A stretch of 64,000 nucleotides of DNA from UBA4416 sp035439445 (GTDB lineage: Bacteria; Bacteroidota; Bacteroidia; B-17B0; Aurantibacillaceae): contig DAORKG010000005.1 in NCBI GenBank assembly GCA_035439445.1, positions 1 through 64,000 on the forward strand, written 5' to 3'. Below the pieces are notes generated by a model. That model was not told the DNA's origin, made no database searches, and saw only the letters and a list, made by a program, of their open reading frames with translations. Position 1 is the stretch's first letter. Every line of letters starts with the position of its first letter. A program made the position numbers and the translations under genes. Positions 25,857 to 35,494 of the stretch are shown here, piece after piece.

Positions 25857-25886
25857 TACTCGCAAATTTGAAGATAGAAAAGATGA

Positions 25887-25908
25887 GGGACCGAAAAGTC
25901 CCTTTTTT
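25887..25908 (+). promoter_or_regulatory. Terminator-like hairpin in the rimP leader (candidate attenuator)
   Basis: Stem GGGAC/GTCCC with loop CGAAAA, followed at once by T6. It lies between the promoter and the rimP ATG at 25920 and so would end most transcripts unless read through. NusA, encoded in this operon, acts on pausing and termination, so feedback control is plausible; that is inference. Confidence 0.6.
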
Positions 25909-25919
25909 ATTTGAGTAAA

Positions 25920-26384
25920 ATGATAAAAAAACAAACCATAGTAGATTTAATTAACGAGCATTTTGCGGGCACCGATAAATTTTTGGTAGATGTAAAAGTA
26001 TTAGCTGGTAATAAAATTGAAGTATATATTGATGCACCGCAACATATTGCAATTGCAGATTGCGTTGCTTTGAGCAGACATATTGAAGGTAATTTGGATA
26101 GAGAAAAAGAAGATTTTGAACTGCAGGTATCTTCGCCGGGTGCAACCGAATCATTTAAAGTATTGCATCAATATAAAAAGTACATCGGTACCAAAGTAAA
26201 AGTGGTAACTAAAGAAGGAGTAAAGCATGAGGGGATTTTGAAAAGTGCCGATGAAAATGAATTTGTGATTGAAGAAACCAGAAGAGAGAAAAAACCGGTT
26301 GGAAAAGGAAATCACACAGTAGTAGAAAATATAACCCTAACATATAATCAAATAAAAGAAACAAAATCAGTATTACCATTTTAA
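25920..26384 (+). CDS. rimP: Ribosome maturation factor RimP
   Basis: A 154-residue protein from the ATG at 25920; a TTG three codons upstream (25911) is in frame but sits right at the end of the leader hairpin. The family's alpha/beta N-domain (to about 85, with DCVALSRHIEGNLD and LQVSSPGATESF) and small SH3-like C-domain are complete. RimP assists 30S subunit maturation. It is the first gene of rimP-nusA-infB, with a 12-base gap to nusA. Confidence 0.94.
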   Translation: MIKKQTIVDLINEHFAGTDKFLVDVKVLAGNKIEVYIDAPQHIAIADCVALSRHIEGNLDREKEDFELQVSSPGATESFKVLHQYKKYIGTKVKVVTKEGVKHEGILKSADENEFVIEETRREKKPVGKGNHTVVENITLTYNQIKETKSVLPF

Positions 26385-26396
26385 AAAAACAAAACA

Positions 26397-27656
26397 ATGG
26401 AAAGTGTAAATTTAATTGAATCATTCTCGTTATTTAAAGAAGACAAAAACATTGATCGCGCAACGTTAATGAGCATCATCGAAGATGTATTTCGTACCAT
26501 GTTAATCAAAAAATATGGTTCAGATAAGAACTTTGATATTATCGTAAACCCTGATAAAGGAGATATCGAGATTTATAAAAACAGAACAATTGTAGATGAT
26601 GAGTTTGCTGAAGATTCTTTTGATTATGATCCAAATAAACATATCAGTTTAACAGATGCTCGTAAAATTGAGCCTGATTTTGAAATTGGAGAAGAGGTTA
26701 CAGAATTAGTTAAATTAGATGAGATTGGTCGCCGTAATGTGTTATCAGTTCGTCAAAACTTAGTTCAAAAAATTCTTGAATTAGAAAAAACCGGTATTTA
26801 CAACAAATACAAAGAACGTGTTGGTGATATTATCAATGCTGAGGTTTATCAGGTTTGGAAAAAAGAAATCATGTTATTGGATGATGAAGGTAATGAGTTA
26901 TTATTACCAAAAACAGAGCAAATCCCTTCTGATTTCTTCAAAAAAGGAGATTCTGTAAAGGCTGTTGTTTATAAAGTAGAATTAAAAAACGGTACTCCAT
27001 CAGTAATCATGTCTCGTACTGCTCCATCTTTCTTAGAGCGTTTATTTGAAATGGAAGTTCCTGAAGTATTTGATGGTTTAATTACTATTAAGAAAATTGT
27101 TCGCGAACCAGGTGAAAGAGCTAAAGTAGCTGTTGAATCTTATGATGACAGAATTGATCCGGTTGGAGCATGTGTTGGTATGAAAGGTTCTCGTATTCAT
27201 GGTATTGTTCGTGAATTAAAGAATGAAAATATTGATGTAATCAACTATACATCAAATGCTCAATTATTAATTCAGCGTGCATTAAGCCCGGCAAAAGTTA
27301 CTTCGGTTAAATTAAATGAGGATACTAAGCGTGCTGAGGTTTTCTTAAAGCCAGATCAAATTTCTTTAGCAATTGGTAAAGGAGGGTATAATATTAAGTT
27401 AGCGGGTAAATTAACAGGATACGAAATTGATGTATTCCGTGATAATGAAGAGGCTGCTGATGTAGAAGATGTTGACTTGATTGAATTCTCCGATGAAATT
27501 GAAGAGTCTGTAATTGCTGCTTTACAAGCTATTGGTTGCGATACAGCTAAATCTGTTTTAGAATTAGATATTGAAGATTTAGTTCGCAGAACAGGTTTAT
27601 CTGAAGATGTGATTGAAGATGTGAAACAAGTTTTACAATCAGAGTTCGAGGATTAA
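26397..27656 (+). CDS. nusA: Transcription termination/antitermination factor NusA
   Basis: A 419-residue RNA polymerase-binding protein: N-terminal domain (1-130), S1 domain (about 135-200), two KH domains (about 205-345, with VGACVGMKGSRIHGIVREL and LAIGKGGYNIKLAGKLTGY), and a short C-terminal helix-hairpin-helix (LQAIGCDTAKSVLELDIEDL). It lacks the two long acidic repeats of the E. coli protein, as is usual outside Proteobacteria. It controls pausing, termination and rRNA antitermination. It lies between rimP and infB. Confidence 0.95.
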   Translation: MESVNLIESFSLFKEDKNIDRATLMSIIEDVFRTMLIKKYGSDKNFDIIVNPDKGDIEIYKNRTIVDDEFAEDSFDYDPNKHISLTDARKIEPDFEIGEEVTELVKLDEIGRRNVLSVRQNLVQKILELEKTGIYNKYKERVGDIINAEVYQVWKKEIMLLDDEGNELLLPKTEQIPSDFFKKGDSVKAVVYKVELKNGTPSVIMSRTAPSFLERLFEMEVPEVFDGLITIKKIVREPGERAKVAVESYDDRIDPVGACVGMKGSRIHGIVRELKNENIDVINYTSNAQLLIQRALSPAKVTSVKLNEDTKRAEVFLKPDQISLAIGKGGYNIKLAGKLTGYEIDVFRDNEEAADVEDVDLIEFSDEIEESVIAALQAIGCDTAKSVLELDIEDLVRRTGLSEDVIEDVKQVLQSEFED

Positions 27657-27752
27657 TAGTTCATTAACTTATAGTTAAGTTTAAAAGTTAGCTTTCTTTT
27701 ATAAAAAATAAAAAGCAAATTTTGATACATAAAAGACGAGGAAAATAAAAAT

Positions 27753-30617
27753 ATGTCAGACGCAAAAACAATGCGATTAAGTAAAGTAGCAAAGGAGTTT
27801 AATCTATCTTTAGGAAAGATTACTGAATTCCTTGCTGCAAAAGGTCGCCCGGTAGAAAATAATCCAAATGCCAAAATTGGCGACGAAGAGTATGCTTTGT
27901 TATCCAAAGAATTCTCAGGGGATAAATCTGCTAAAGAAGAAGCTCAACACGTTGGTTTAAGCTTAAATAAATTAAAACGCGAATCAATTGTTATTGAAGA
28001 TACCAAGGCACTTAAAGCTAAGGAATTGGAAGAGCAAAAAGAACGCGAAATATTGGCTGCAGCTGCTGCAAAAGCTGCTGAAGAGAAGAAAAAAGCTGAA
28101 GAAGCAGCTAAAATTAAAGCAGCTAAAGAAGCGGAAGCTGCTGCTAAAGTTGAGGTGCAAGAAACCGTTTCTGAAACAGGTTCAGAAGCTTCTAATGTTA
28201 TTTCAGGTCCTAAGGTATTAGGTAAATTAGATTTAAGTTCATTAAATCAAAAAACTAAACCGGATAAAAAATCTAAGAAAGAAAAAGAAGAGGAAAAAGC
28301 TGCTGAAGAAAAAGCTTCCAAATCAACAAAAGGTAAGAAGAAAAAAGAAGAAGAGGTTGTTGAGGAAATTGCTCCTGTTGTTGAAACCCCGGTTGAAATT
28401 ATACCTGATGAGGTTGAAGAACAAAAAGAAGTTTTTCACGAAACGGTTTATCAGAAATTAGAGGGACCAAAAATTATGGGTAAAATTGAATTACCTGTAA
28501 GCAAAGAAGTTAAAAAAGGTAACGTGCCTAATACAGGAGCCGGAGCTGGCGACAAGAAGAAGCGTAAGCGTATTCGTAAAGGCGGCATGAGCCAGGAAGA
28601 AATTAAAAAGGTTGGTACAGAGCAAGCTCAAATAGCTAAGGATAGAGCCAAAGAAAAATATGGTGATCCTCGCGCTAAGAAATCTGCTACACGCGAATCT
28701 CGTCCTGCATTAACGGATGTTGAGATACAAGCACAAATTAAAGAAACGTTAGCTCGTTTAAGTAGCAAAGGTTCTAAGTCAAAAGCCTCTAAATACCGTC
28801 GTGACAAACGTGATGATGTGAGAGAGAAAATGGCTGATGAGCAAGAACAATCAGACTTAGAAAAGAAAATTTTAAAAGTAACTGAGTTCGTTTCTGCTAA
28901 TCAGTTAGCACAAATGATGAATGTATCAGTAACTCAAATTATCTCTACATGTATGAGCTTAGGTTTATTCGTGTCGATTAACCAACGTTTGGACGCTGAG
29001 ACTTTAGCTATTGTTGCCGAAGAGTTTGGTTACAAAACAGAATTTGTAAGTGTTGAGGTTCAGGAAGCAATTGAAGAACAAGATGCAGAAGATCCTAAAG
29101 ATCTTGTTGAACGTCCGCCAATTGTTACCATTATGGGTCACGTAGATCATGGTAAAACATCATTACTTGATTATATCCGTAAATCAAACGTTATTGCTGG
29201 TGAGGCAGGTGGTATTACACAGCACATTGGTAGTTACAACGTTAAAATGGAAAGTGGTAAATCAATTACTTTCTTAGATACACCTGGTCACGAGGCCTTT
29301 ACAGCTATGCGTGCTCGTGGTGCTAAGTTAACGGATGTGGTTATTATTGTTGTTGCAGCTGATGATAGTGTGATGCCTCAAACAAAAGAAGCAATTAATC
29401 ACGCTCAAGCCGCAGGTGTACCGATGATTATTGCAATTAACAAAATTGATAAGCCGGGAGCTAATCCTGATAAAATCCGTGAGGCTTTAGCAAATATGAA
29501 TATCTTAGTAGAAGAGTGGGGTGGAAAAGTTCAATGTCAGGAAATCTCTGCTAAAATGGGTAAAAACATTGATTTATTGCTGGAAAAAGTTGTTTTAGAA
29601 GCTGAGATCTTAGAATTAAAAGCTAATCCAAAAACTAAAGCATCAGGTTCTGTTGTTGAAGCAAAATTAGATAAAGGTAGAGGACACGTTGTAGATATCA
29701 TTGTTCAAAAAGGAACTTTGCGTATTGGAGATGTGTTAGTGGCAGGTTGTTACAGTGGTCGTGTAAAAGCGATGACTAATGAGCATGGTGTGAATGTAAA
29801 AGAAGCGGGTCCATCAATGCCTGTTCAATTGCTTGGTTTAAATGGAGCACCTACAGCAGGTGATAAGTTTAATGTGATGACTGATGAACGTGAAGCTCGA
29901 GAATTAGCTAATAAACGTTTACAATTGCAAAGAGAGCAAGGTATCAGAACTCAAAAACATATTACTTTAGATGAAATCGGACGTCGTTTAGCGATTGGAG
30001 ATTTCAAAGAGTTAAATGTAATCGTAAAAGGTGATGTGGATGGTTCAATAGAGGCTTTATCTGATTCATTATTGAAATTATCAACTGAGAAAATTCAGGT
30101 AAATATCATTCACAAATCAGTAGGTGCCATCAGCGAAACAGATGTAATGTTAGCTAGTGCGTCTAATGCTATTATTGTTGGTTTCCAGGTTCGTCCTTCT
30201 GTTACGGCTCGTAAATTAGCTGAAACTGAAGAAATTGATATCCGTTTATATTCAATTATTTACGATGCAATTAATGAGGTTAAAGCAGCGATGGAAGGTA
30301 TGTTGGCACCTGAGTTTGAAGAGAAGATTGTATGTAACATTGTAGTTCGTGAAGTATTTAATATCTCTAAAGTTGGTACAATTGCAGGTGCTTATGTGTT
30401 AGACGGAAAAGTAATGCGTAACACCAAAGTACGAGTTATACGTGACGGTATTGTAATTCATACCGGATCTTTAGGTTCATTAAAACGTTTCAAAGACGAT
30501 GTAAAAGAAGTTACTGCTAATTACGAGTGTGGATTAAATATCGAAGGATTTAATGATATCAAAGTTGATGATATTATTGAAGGATACGATATGGTTGAGG
30601 TGAAAGCAAAACTTTAA
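27753..30617 (+). CDS. infB: Translation initiation factor IF-2
   Basis: A 954-residue GTPase. The N-terminus has an IF2N domain (MRLSKVAKEFNLSLGKITEF), then a long Lys/Glu/Ala-rich disordered region (about 70-350), a second IF2N domain (about 385-435), the G domain with GHVDHGKTS, DTPGHEAF and NKID, then domains II-IV. It brings initiator tRNA to the 30S subunit. The low-complexity region is normal for the phylum. It ends the rimP-nusA-infB operon and is followed by a strong terminator. Confidence 0.96.
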   Translation: MSDAKTMRLSKVAKEFNLSLGKITEFLAAKGRPVENNPNAKIGDEEYALLSKEFSGDKSAKEEAQHVGLSLNKLKRESIVIEDTKALKAKELEEQKEREILAAAAAKAAEEKKKAEEAAKIKAAKEAEAAAKVEVQETVSETGSEASNVISGPKVLGKLDLSSLNQKTKPDKKSKKEKEEEKAAEEKASKSTKGKKKKEEEVVEEIAPVVETPVEIIPDEVEEQKEVFHETVYQKLEGPKIMGKIELPVSKEVKKGNVPNTGAGAGDKKKRKRIRKGGMSQEEIKKVGTEQAQIAKDRAKEKYGDPRAKKSATRESRPALTDVEIQAQIKETLARLSSKGSKSKASKYRRDKRDDVREKMADEQEQSDLEKKILKVTEFVSANQLAQMMNVSVTQIISTCMSLGLFVSINQRLDAETLAIVAEEFGYKTEFVSVEVQEAIEEQDAEDPKDLVERPPIVTIMGHVDHGKTSLLDYIRKSNVIAGEAGGITQHIGSYNVKMESGKSITFLDTPGHEAFTAMRARGAKLTDVVIIVVAADDSVMPQTKEAINHAQAAGVPMIIAINKIDKPGANPDKIREALANMNILVEEWGGKVQCQEISAKMGKNIDLLLEKVVLEAEILELKANPKTKASGSVVEAKLDKGRGHVVDIIVQKGTLRIGDVLVAGCYSGRVKAMTNEHGVNVKEAGPSMPVQLLGLNGAPTAGDKFNVMTDEREARELANKRLQLQREQGIRTQKHITLDEIGRRLAIGDFKELNVIVKGDVDGSIEALSDSLLKLSTEKIQVNIIHKSVGAISETDVMLASASNAIIVGFQVRPSVTARKLAETEEIDIRLYSIIYDAINEVKAAMEGMLAPEFEEKIVCNIVVREVFNISKVGTIAGAYVLDGKVMRNTKVRVIRDGIVIHTGSLGSLKRFKDDVKEVTANYECGLNIEGFNDIKVDDIIEGYDMVEVKAKL

Positions 30618-30637
30618 AAACATATTCTATTTACCAT

Positions 30638-30666
30638 AAACGCTCGACTTTTGTCGAGCGTTTTTT
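30638..30666 (+). terminator. Intrinsic terminator of rimP-nusA-infB
   Basis: Stem CGCTCGAC/GTCGAGCG with a TTTT loop, flanked by AAA and T6. Confidence 0.94.
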
Positions 30667-30766
30667 GTTTGGATTTTAACAATTGTCATTTAACACCTTT
30701 TATGACTAAAAACCTCTAATATTTGTGCTATTTCGTGTAAAAGTGTAAATTCGTGCTTCTTAAATA

Positions 30767-31516
30767 ATGAGTCATAAAACTAATATAGATTTGCAAAAAG
30801 TCCCTCAGCACATTGCCATTATCATGGATGGAAATGGTCGTTGGGCTAAACAGCAAGGTGAAAATAGAATTTATGGTCATTACGAAGGAGTAAATTCTGT
30901 GAGAGACGTTGTGGAAGCTGCTGGAGAAGTGGGAGTGAAATTTATGACGCTTTATGCCTTTAGTACAGAGAACTGGAATAGACCTAAAGAAGAGGTAGAT
31001 GCATTGATGGAATTATTGGTTTCAACAATTAGCGCAGAAACTCCACAATTGAATAAAAAAAATGTTCGATTGCAGGCTATCGGAAATCTAAATAGCTTAC
31101 CTCCTAAATGTTTACAAGAGTTAAATGAGAGTATAGAACTTACTTCATCTAATACAGGGTTAACATTGGTATTGGCATTAAGTTATTCCTCTAAATGGGA
31201 ATTGGTAAATGCTGTAAAGCAAATAGCCTCAGATGCTAAGTCAGGAAAGGTAAATATTGACGAGATTACAGAACAACACATCGAAAAGTATTTGTGCACA
31301 ACACACATTCCTGATCCTGAATTAATGATACGTACAAGTGGAGAACACCGTATCAGTAATTTCTTGTTATGGCAGTTGGCATACGCCGAATTTTATTTTA
31401 CTGAAAAATTATGGCCGGATTTTCGTAAAGAAGATTTATTTGAAGCCATTTTAAATTTTCAACACCGTGAGCGTCGCTTCGGTAAAACAAGCGAACAATT
31501 AACTCAATCTAAATAA
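30767..31516 (+). CDS. uppS: Undecaprenyl diphosphate synthase (isoprenyl transferase)
   Basis: A 249-residue cis-prenyltransferase. The catalytic Asp21 lies in HIAIIMDGNGRWAKQQG; FSTENWNRP and the C-terminal DPELMIRTSGEHRISNFLLWQ substrate-binding region are intact. It makes the C55 lipid carrier precursor for peptidoglycan and surface polysaccharides. Its TAA overlaps the ATG of bamA by one base (TAATG), so translation is coupled, as in many Bacteroidota. Confidence 0.95.
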   Translation: MSHKTNIDLQKVPQHIAIIMDGNGRWAKQQGENRIYGHYEGVNSVRDVVEAAGEVGVKFMTLYAFSTENWNRPKEEVDALMELLVSTISAETPQLNKKNVRLQAIGNLNSLPPKCLQELNESIELTSSNTGLTLVLALSYSSKWELVNAVKQIASDAKSGKVNIDEITEQHIEKYLCTTHIPDPELMIRTSGEHRISNFLLWQLAYAEFYFTEKLWPDFRKEDLFEAILNFQHRERRFGKTSEQLTQSK

Positions 31517-34086
31517 TGACATTTTTAAGATTTTCTTTTTTATTTTTCCTTTTGATTATTGGCAAACTAAGTTTTGCTCAAGTTGCTCCAACAGAGACAA
31601 CTTCAAATGTGACAATCGATTGGGCAAAACCAAAAGAATATACTGTAGCCGGAATTGAAATTGGTTGTTCAGAGTTTACTGATAAAAACATTGTAAGATT
31701 ATTGTCAGGAATTAATTACGGAGATAAAATCCAGATACCCGGAGATAAAATTTCAGAAGCCATAAAAAATCTTTGGAAACAAAGTTTATTTGAAGACGTG
31801 AAAATTTATCTTGTTAAAACAATTGGCAATGATGCTTTTTTAAAAATTGATGTTATTGAGAAACCAAGATTATCAAAGTTTTCATTCAGAGGCAAGGTAA
31901 AGAAAAATGATGCTGACGAGATAAGAGGTAAGATAAGATTGGTGAGAGAGAAAGTAGTTACCGATTATACTTTAGGATACATAAAAAATATTGTTCGAGA
32001 TTTTTATGTAAATAAAGGGTTCTATCATGCACAAGTTGATATTACAACAGAGCCGGATAAAACTGCCAAAATCCCACACGTGATTGTATACATTAATGTG
32101 AATAAAGGGAAAAAAGTAAGAATTAAAAATTTAAATATTAATGGTAATACAGTTGTAGCTGATTGGAAATTACGTCGTAAAATGAGCGATAGTAAGCCTT
32201 TTAGGTTATATACGTTTTGGAACTCAGGTAAATATTTAGAGGATAATTTAGAAAAAGATTTACCTTCTATCATTGCAAAATATAACAGTAAAGGTTATCG
32301 TGACGCACGTATCAGTAAGGATACTGTATATTTTGTAATGAAAAACAGAGTAAACATAGATATTACAGTTGAAGAGGGGCATAAATTTTATTTCGGTGAT
32401 ATTAAGTGGTTTGGTAACTCAAAATACAGAAGTGGTCAGTTGGATACTATTTTAAATATTAAAAAAGGAGAAGTATTCGATCAGTCTTATTTAGATCAAA
32501 AACTATTCATGAATCCAAATGGCTATGATATATCTTCATTATACATGGATGACGGTTATTTATTTTTTAATGTACAACCTCAAGAAGTAAACGTTCACAA
32601 CGACACTATTGATTTAGACATTCACATGTATGAAGGTAAACAGGCTACTATTAATAAAGTGACGGTGATGGGTAATACCAAAACTAACGATCATGTTATT
32701 TACAGAGAAATTAGAACAAGGCCAGGACAGTTATTCCGTCGTTCAGATATTATTCGTACACAACGTGAGTTAAGTCAATTAGGTTATTTTGATCCTGAAA
32801 AATTAGGAGTAACACCAACACCTAATCCTGCAGATGGGACTGTTGATATTGAGTATAAAGTTGAAGAAAAACCATCTGATCAAATTGAGCTTTCCGGTGG
32901 TTGGGGTGGAGGCCGTGTAGTAGGTACACTCGGATTATCATTCAATAACTTCTCCATGAAAAATATTTTTAAATCTGAATCATGGAGTCCACTTCCAACA
33001 GGAGATGGTCAAAAATTTAGTATCAGAGCTCAAACTAATGGTATATATTATCAATCGTATAATATGTCCTTTACAGAACCATGGTTGGGAGGTAAAAAAC
33101 CTAATTCATTAAGTGTTTCTGGTTTCTTCTCAATGTTTAATACAACGGGTGCTAAGAAATATATCAATGATTCGGAAGGAAACAAAATATTAAACCCAAA
33201 CAGAAGCACTATGAAGATATTAGGTGGTTCGGTTGGTTTTGGTAAACGTTTAAAGAAACCGGATGATTTCTTCTCAATTTATACAGAGGCTAGTTACAAT
33301 TACTACGAGTTACAAAACTACCCTTACTTCATTTTAGCTAATGGATACGCCAATGATTTTAATGGAAAAATAAATATTACTCGTAATAGTGTGGATGCTC
33401 CTATCTTCCCTAAAAATGGTTCTAACTTCTCATTATTAGGTCAATTTACACCTCCCTATTCATTGTTAAATGGTAAAGATTATTCAACACTACCTATTGG
33501 TGAGAAATATAAATTTATTGAATATCAAAAATATAAATTTACTGCTGAGTGGTTTACGCAGTTAACCAATAAAAAAGCTGGCGAAGGTAAAGAAGCTCGT
33601 AATTTAGTTTTGAGAACTAAGATTGGTTATGGTATTTTAGGTATGTACAACAAAGCAGTTGGTGTTTCTCCTTTTGAACGTTATTATATGGGAGGAAGTG
33701 GATTAAGTGGCTACCAAAATTTTGTTGCCAGAGAAATTATTGCATTAAGAGGTTATACTGATAATTCTCTTTCTAGTTCAAGTGGAGATCCAATTTGTGC
33801 CAGATACACTATGGAACTTCGTTACCCAATTTCGTTAAATCCGCAAGCAACAATTTTTGTTTTAGGTTTTGCAGAAGCAGGAAATACTTGGGCTAAGTAC
33901 AAGGATTTTAATCCATTTCAAGTTAAGCGAAGTGCTGGTTTTGGTTTAAGAGTATTCTTACCTATGTTTGGATTACTTGGCTTAGATTATGGTTGGGGCT
34001 TTGATAATATTCCAGGGAATCCTGGATCAGGAAATGGTAAAGGGCAATTCCATTTTACTTTGGGCGCTCAATTAGGAGAATTGTAA
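31516..34086 (+). CDS. bamA: Outer membrane protein assembly factor BamA
   Basis: An 856-residue Omp85 protein: signal peptide to about residue 22 (SFAQ), five POTRA domains (about 45-450), and a C-terminal 16-strand barrel (about 460-856). The lid-lock region is visible as the YYMGGSGLSGYQ segment, where other Omp85 proteins carry a G-x-R-G-like loop. It inserts beta-barrel proteins into the outer membrane. It is directly followed by two Skp-like chaperone genes, its expected partners, and preceded by uppS. Confidence 0.94.
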   Translation: MTFLRFSFLFFLLIIGKLSFAQVAPTETTSNVTIDWAKPKEYTVAGIEIGCSEFTDKNIVRLLSGINYGDKIQIPGDKISEAIKNLWKQSLFEDVKIYLVKTIGNDAFLKIDVIEKPRLSKFSFRGKVKKNDADEIRGKIRLVREKVVTDYTLGYIKNIVRDFYVNKGFYHAQVDITTEPDKTAKIPHVIVYINVNKGKKVRIKNLNINGNTVVADWKLRRKMSDSKPFRLYTFWNSGKYLEDNLEKDLPSIIAKYNSKGYRDARISKDTVYFVMKNRVNIDITVEEGHKFYFGDIKWFGNSKYRSGQLDTILNIKKGEVFDQSYLDQKLFMNPNGYDISSLYMDDGYLFFNVQPQEVNVHNDTIDLDIHMYEGKQATINKVTVMGNTKTNDHVIYREIRTRPGQLFRRSDIIRTQRELSQLGYFDPEKLGVTPTPNPADGTVDIEYKVEEKPSDQIELSGGWGGGRVVGTLGLSFNNFSMKNIFKSESWSPLPTGDGQKFSIRAQTNGIYYQSYNMSFTEPWLGGKKPNSLSVSGFFSMFNTTGAKKYINDSEGNKILNPNRSTMKILGGSVGFGKRLKKPDDFFSIYTEASYNYYELQNYPYFILANGYANDFNGKINITRNSVDAPIFPKNGSNFSLLGQFTPPYSLLNGKDYSTLPIGEKYKFIEYQKYKFTAEWFTQLTNKKAGEGKEARNLVLRTKIGYGILGMYNKAVGVSPFERYYMGGSGLSGYQNFVAREIIALRGYTDNSLSSSSGDPICARYTMELRYPISLNPQATIFVLGFAEAGNTWAKYKDFNPFQVKRSAGFGLRVFLPMFGLLGLDYGWGFDNIPGNPGSGNGKGQFHFTLGAQLGEL

Positions 34087-34166
34087 GCCAAAAAAATGTT
34101 AATTGCTAAAATAAATGTATCTTGGCACACGTTATGATTAAGTCTATAACACATAAAAAAAATAAT

Positions 34167-34691
34167 ATGAAAAAAATAGTTTTATCAATAATAGCGATTG
34201 TTTTCTGCTCATTTGTATCTCTAGCACAAAAAATCGGGTATGTAGATACAGATTACATCCTTTCAAATATTCCGGAATATAAAGCTGCACAAACAGAAAT
34301 TGATAAGATATCAGTTGACTGGCAAAAAGAAATTGAAGTAAAATATGCTGAAATAGATAAGTTGTATAAAATTTATCAAGCAGAGTCAGTATTATTAACT
34401 GATGATATGAAGAAAAAGCGCGAGAACGAAATTATTAATAAAGAGAAAGAAGTGAAAGAATTACAAAAACAACGTTTTGGTGTAGATGGAGAGTTATTTA
34501 ATAAAAGAATGGAGTTAGTAAAACCTATTCAGGATAAAGTTTATAATGCTGTAAGGCAAGTAGCTGAGAAAAGTGGTTTAGCTTTTATTTTTGATAAAGC
34601 AGGTCAGGTTTCTATGTTATATTCAAATAGTAAGTATGATAAAAGTGAAGATGTATTAAACTTACTTGGTTACAATAAATCAAAAAAATAA
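34167..34691 (+). CDS. OmpH/Skp-like periplasmic chaperone 1
   Basis: A 174-residue protein from the ATG at 34167 (the frame is open to a TTG at 34122, but the ATG gives a proper signal peptide MKKIVLSIIAIVFCSFVSLA). The mature part starts KIGYVDTDYILSNIPEY and contains long coiled helices (about 45-130), the tentacles of the Skp/OmpH family, which shield unfolded outer-membrane proteins in the periplasm. It follows bamA and precedes a paralogue. Confidence 0.9.
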   Translation: MKKIVLSIIAIVFCSFVSLAQKIGYVDTDYILSNIPEYKAAQTEIDKISVDWQKEIEVKYAEIDKLYKIYQAESVLLTDDMKKKRENEIINKEKEVKELQKQRFGVDGELFNKRMELVKPIQDKVYNAVRQVAEKSGLAFIFDKAGQVSMLYSNSKYDKSEDVLNLLGYNKSKK

Positions 34692-34716
34692 AATAAATAC
34701 AAATCAATAAAAAACA

Positions 34717-35325
34717 ATGAAAACTTTAGTAAAATCGATTGCAATAGTTGCCTTTACCCTTGGAACTATCACATTAACAAAGGCTCAAAAAATTGCTCAC
34801 ATTAGTTTAGATTCTTTAATTACAACAATGTCTGAAAGCAAAACAGCTCAAGAAGTTGCTCAAAAATATTTAAAGGATTTAGAAACTCAGATGGCAACTA
34901 TGGACAACGAATTGCAAACGAAATACGCAGCTTATATGAAAGAATCTGAGGCAGGTACAATGTCTGCTTTAGTTAAATCTACTAAAGAAACTGAGTTACA
35001 AGATTTAAATAAAAGAATCGAAGATTTTAAGATGCAAGCACAGCAAGACTATCAACGTAAATACGGTGAATTATCAAAGCCAATTTACGACAAAGCTAAA
35101 AAAGCGATTGATTTAGTTGCAAAAGAAAATGGTTACAAATATGTGTTAGACACAAGTACTGGGGTTGTATTATACTCAGAGCCATCAGATGATATTTTTG
35201 GTTTAGTAACTAAAAAATTAGATTCGATGCCTGCAGCGCAAATTCCAGGTGCACCAAATACTACTACAAAACCTGCTCCTAATACAACTAAGCCAGCAGG
35301 AACAACAAAACCAGCAGGTAAATAA
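34717..35325 (+). CDS. OmpH/Skp-like periplasmic chaperone 2, with Thr/Pro/Lys tail
   Basis: A 202-residue paralogue of the preceding protein: signal peptide to about 23 (LTKAQ), KIAHISLDSLITTMSES, then coiled helices to about 150. Unlike the first copy it ends in a low-complexity tail with repeated TKPA units (about 177-202), which may interact with the cell wall or simply be a linker. A strong terminator follows, ending the uppS-bamA-skp-skp unit. Confidence 0.9.
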   Translation: MKTLVKSIAIVAFTLGTITLTKAQKIAHISLDSLITTMSESKTAQEVAQKYLKDLETQMATMDNELQTKYAAYMKESEAGTMSALVKSTKETELQDLNKRIEDFKMQAQQDYQRKYGELSKPIYDKAKKAIDLVAKENGYKYVLDTSTGVVLYSEPSDDIFGLVTKKLDSMPAAQIPGAPNTTTKPAPNTTKPAGTTKPAGK

Positions 35326-35344
35326 GCACTTTTACTCTGTATTC

Positions 35345-35376
35345 AAAAAGCCGACCATGAAAATGGTCGGCTTTTT
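35345..35376 (+). terminator. Intrinsic terminator after the Skp-like genes
   Basis: A 14-base-pair stem, AAAAAGCCGACCAT paired with ATGGTCGGCTTTTT, with a GAAA loop. Confidence 0.95.
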
Positions 35377-35494
35377 GGCTTTTAACGGTTAGTTGTTAAT
35401 AATCATTTTCTTTTGACAAAATAAAATTGAAGAAAAATATCAACTTTGGTTTATCCATAGATTGAACATATTACTTAATCCAAATAATCGAGTT

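Noticed and set aside
27988..28221. Lys/Leu-rich open frame inside infB
   Set aside because: It is a shadow of the Lys/Ala-rich linker of IF-2 in another frame.
30690..30730. AATATTTG box as promoter of uppS
   Set aside because: The first base of the -7 motif is wrong and no TTG lies at the right distance.
34119..34137. TTGGCACAC sequence upstream of the first Skp-like gene, resembling a sigma-54 -24 element
   Set aside because: At the -12 position it reads ATGA, not TTGC-like, and there is no upstream dyad.
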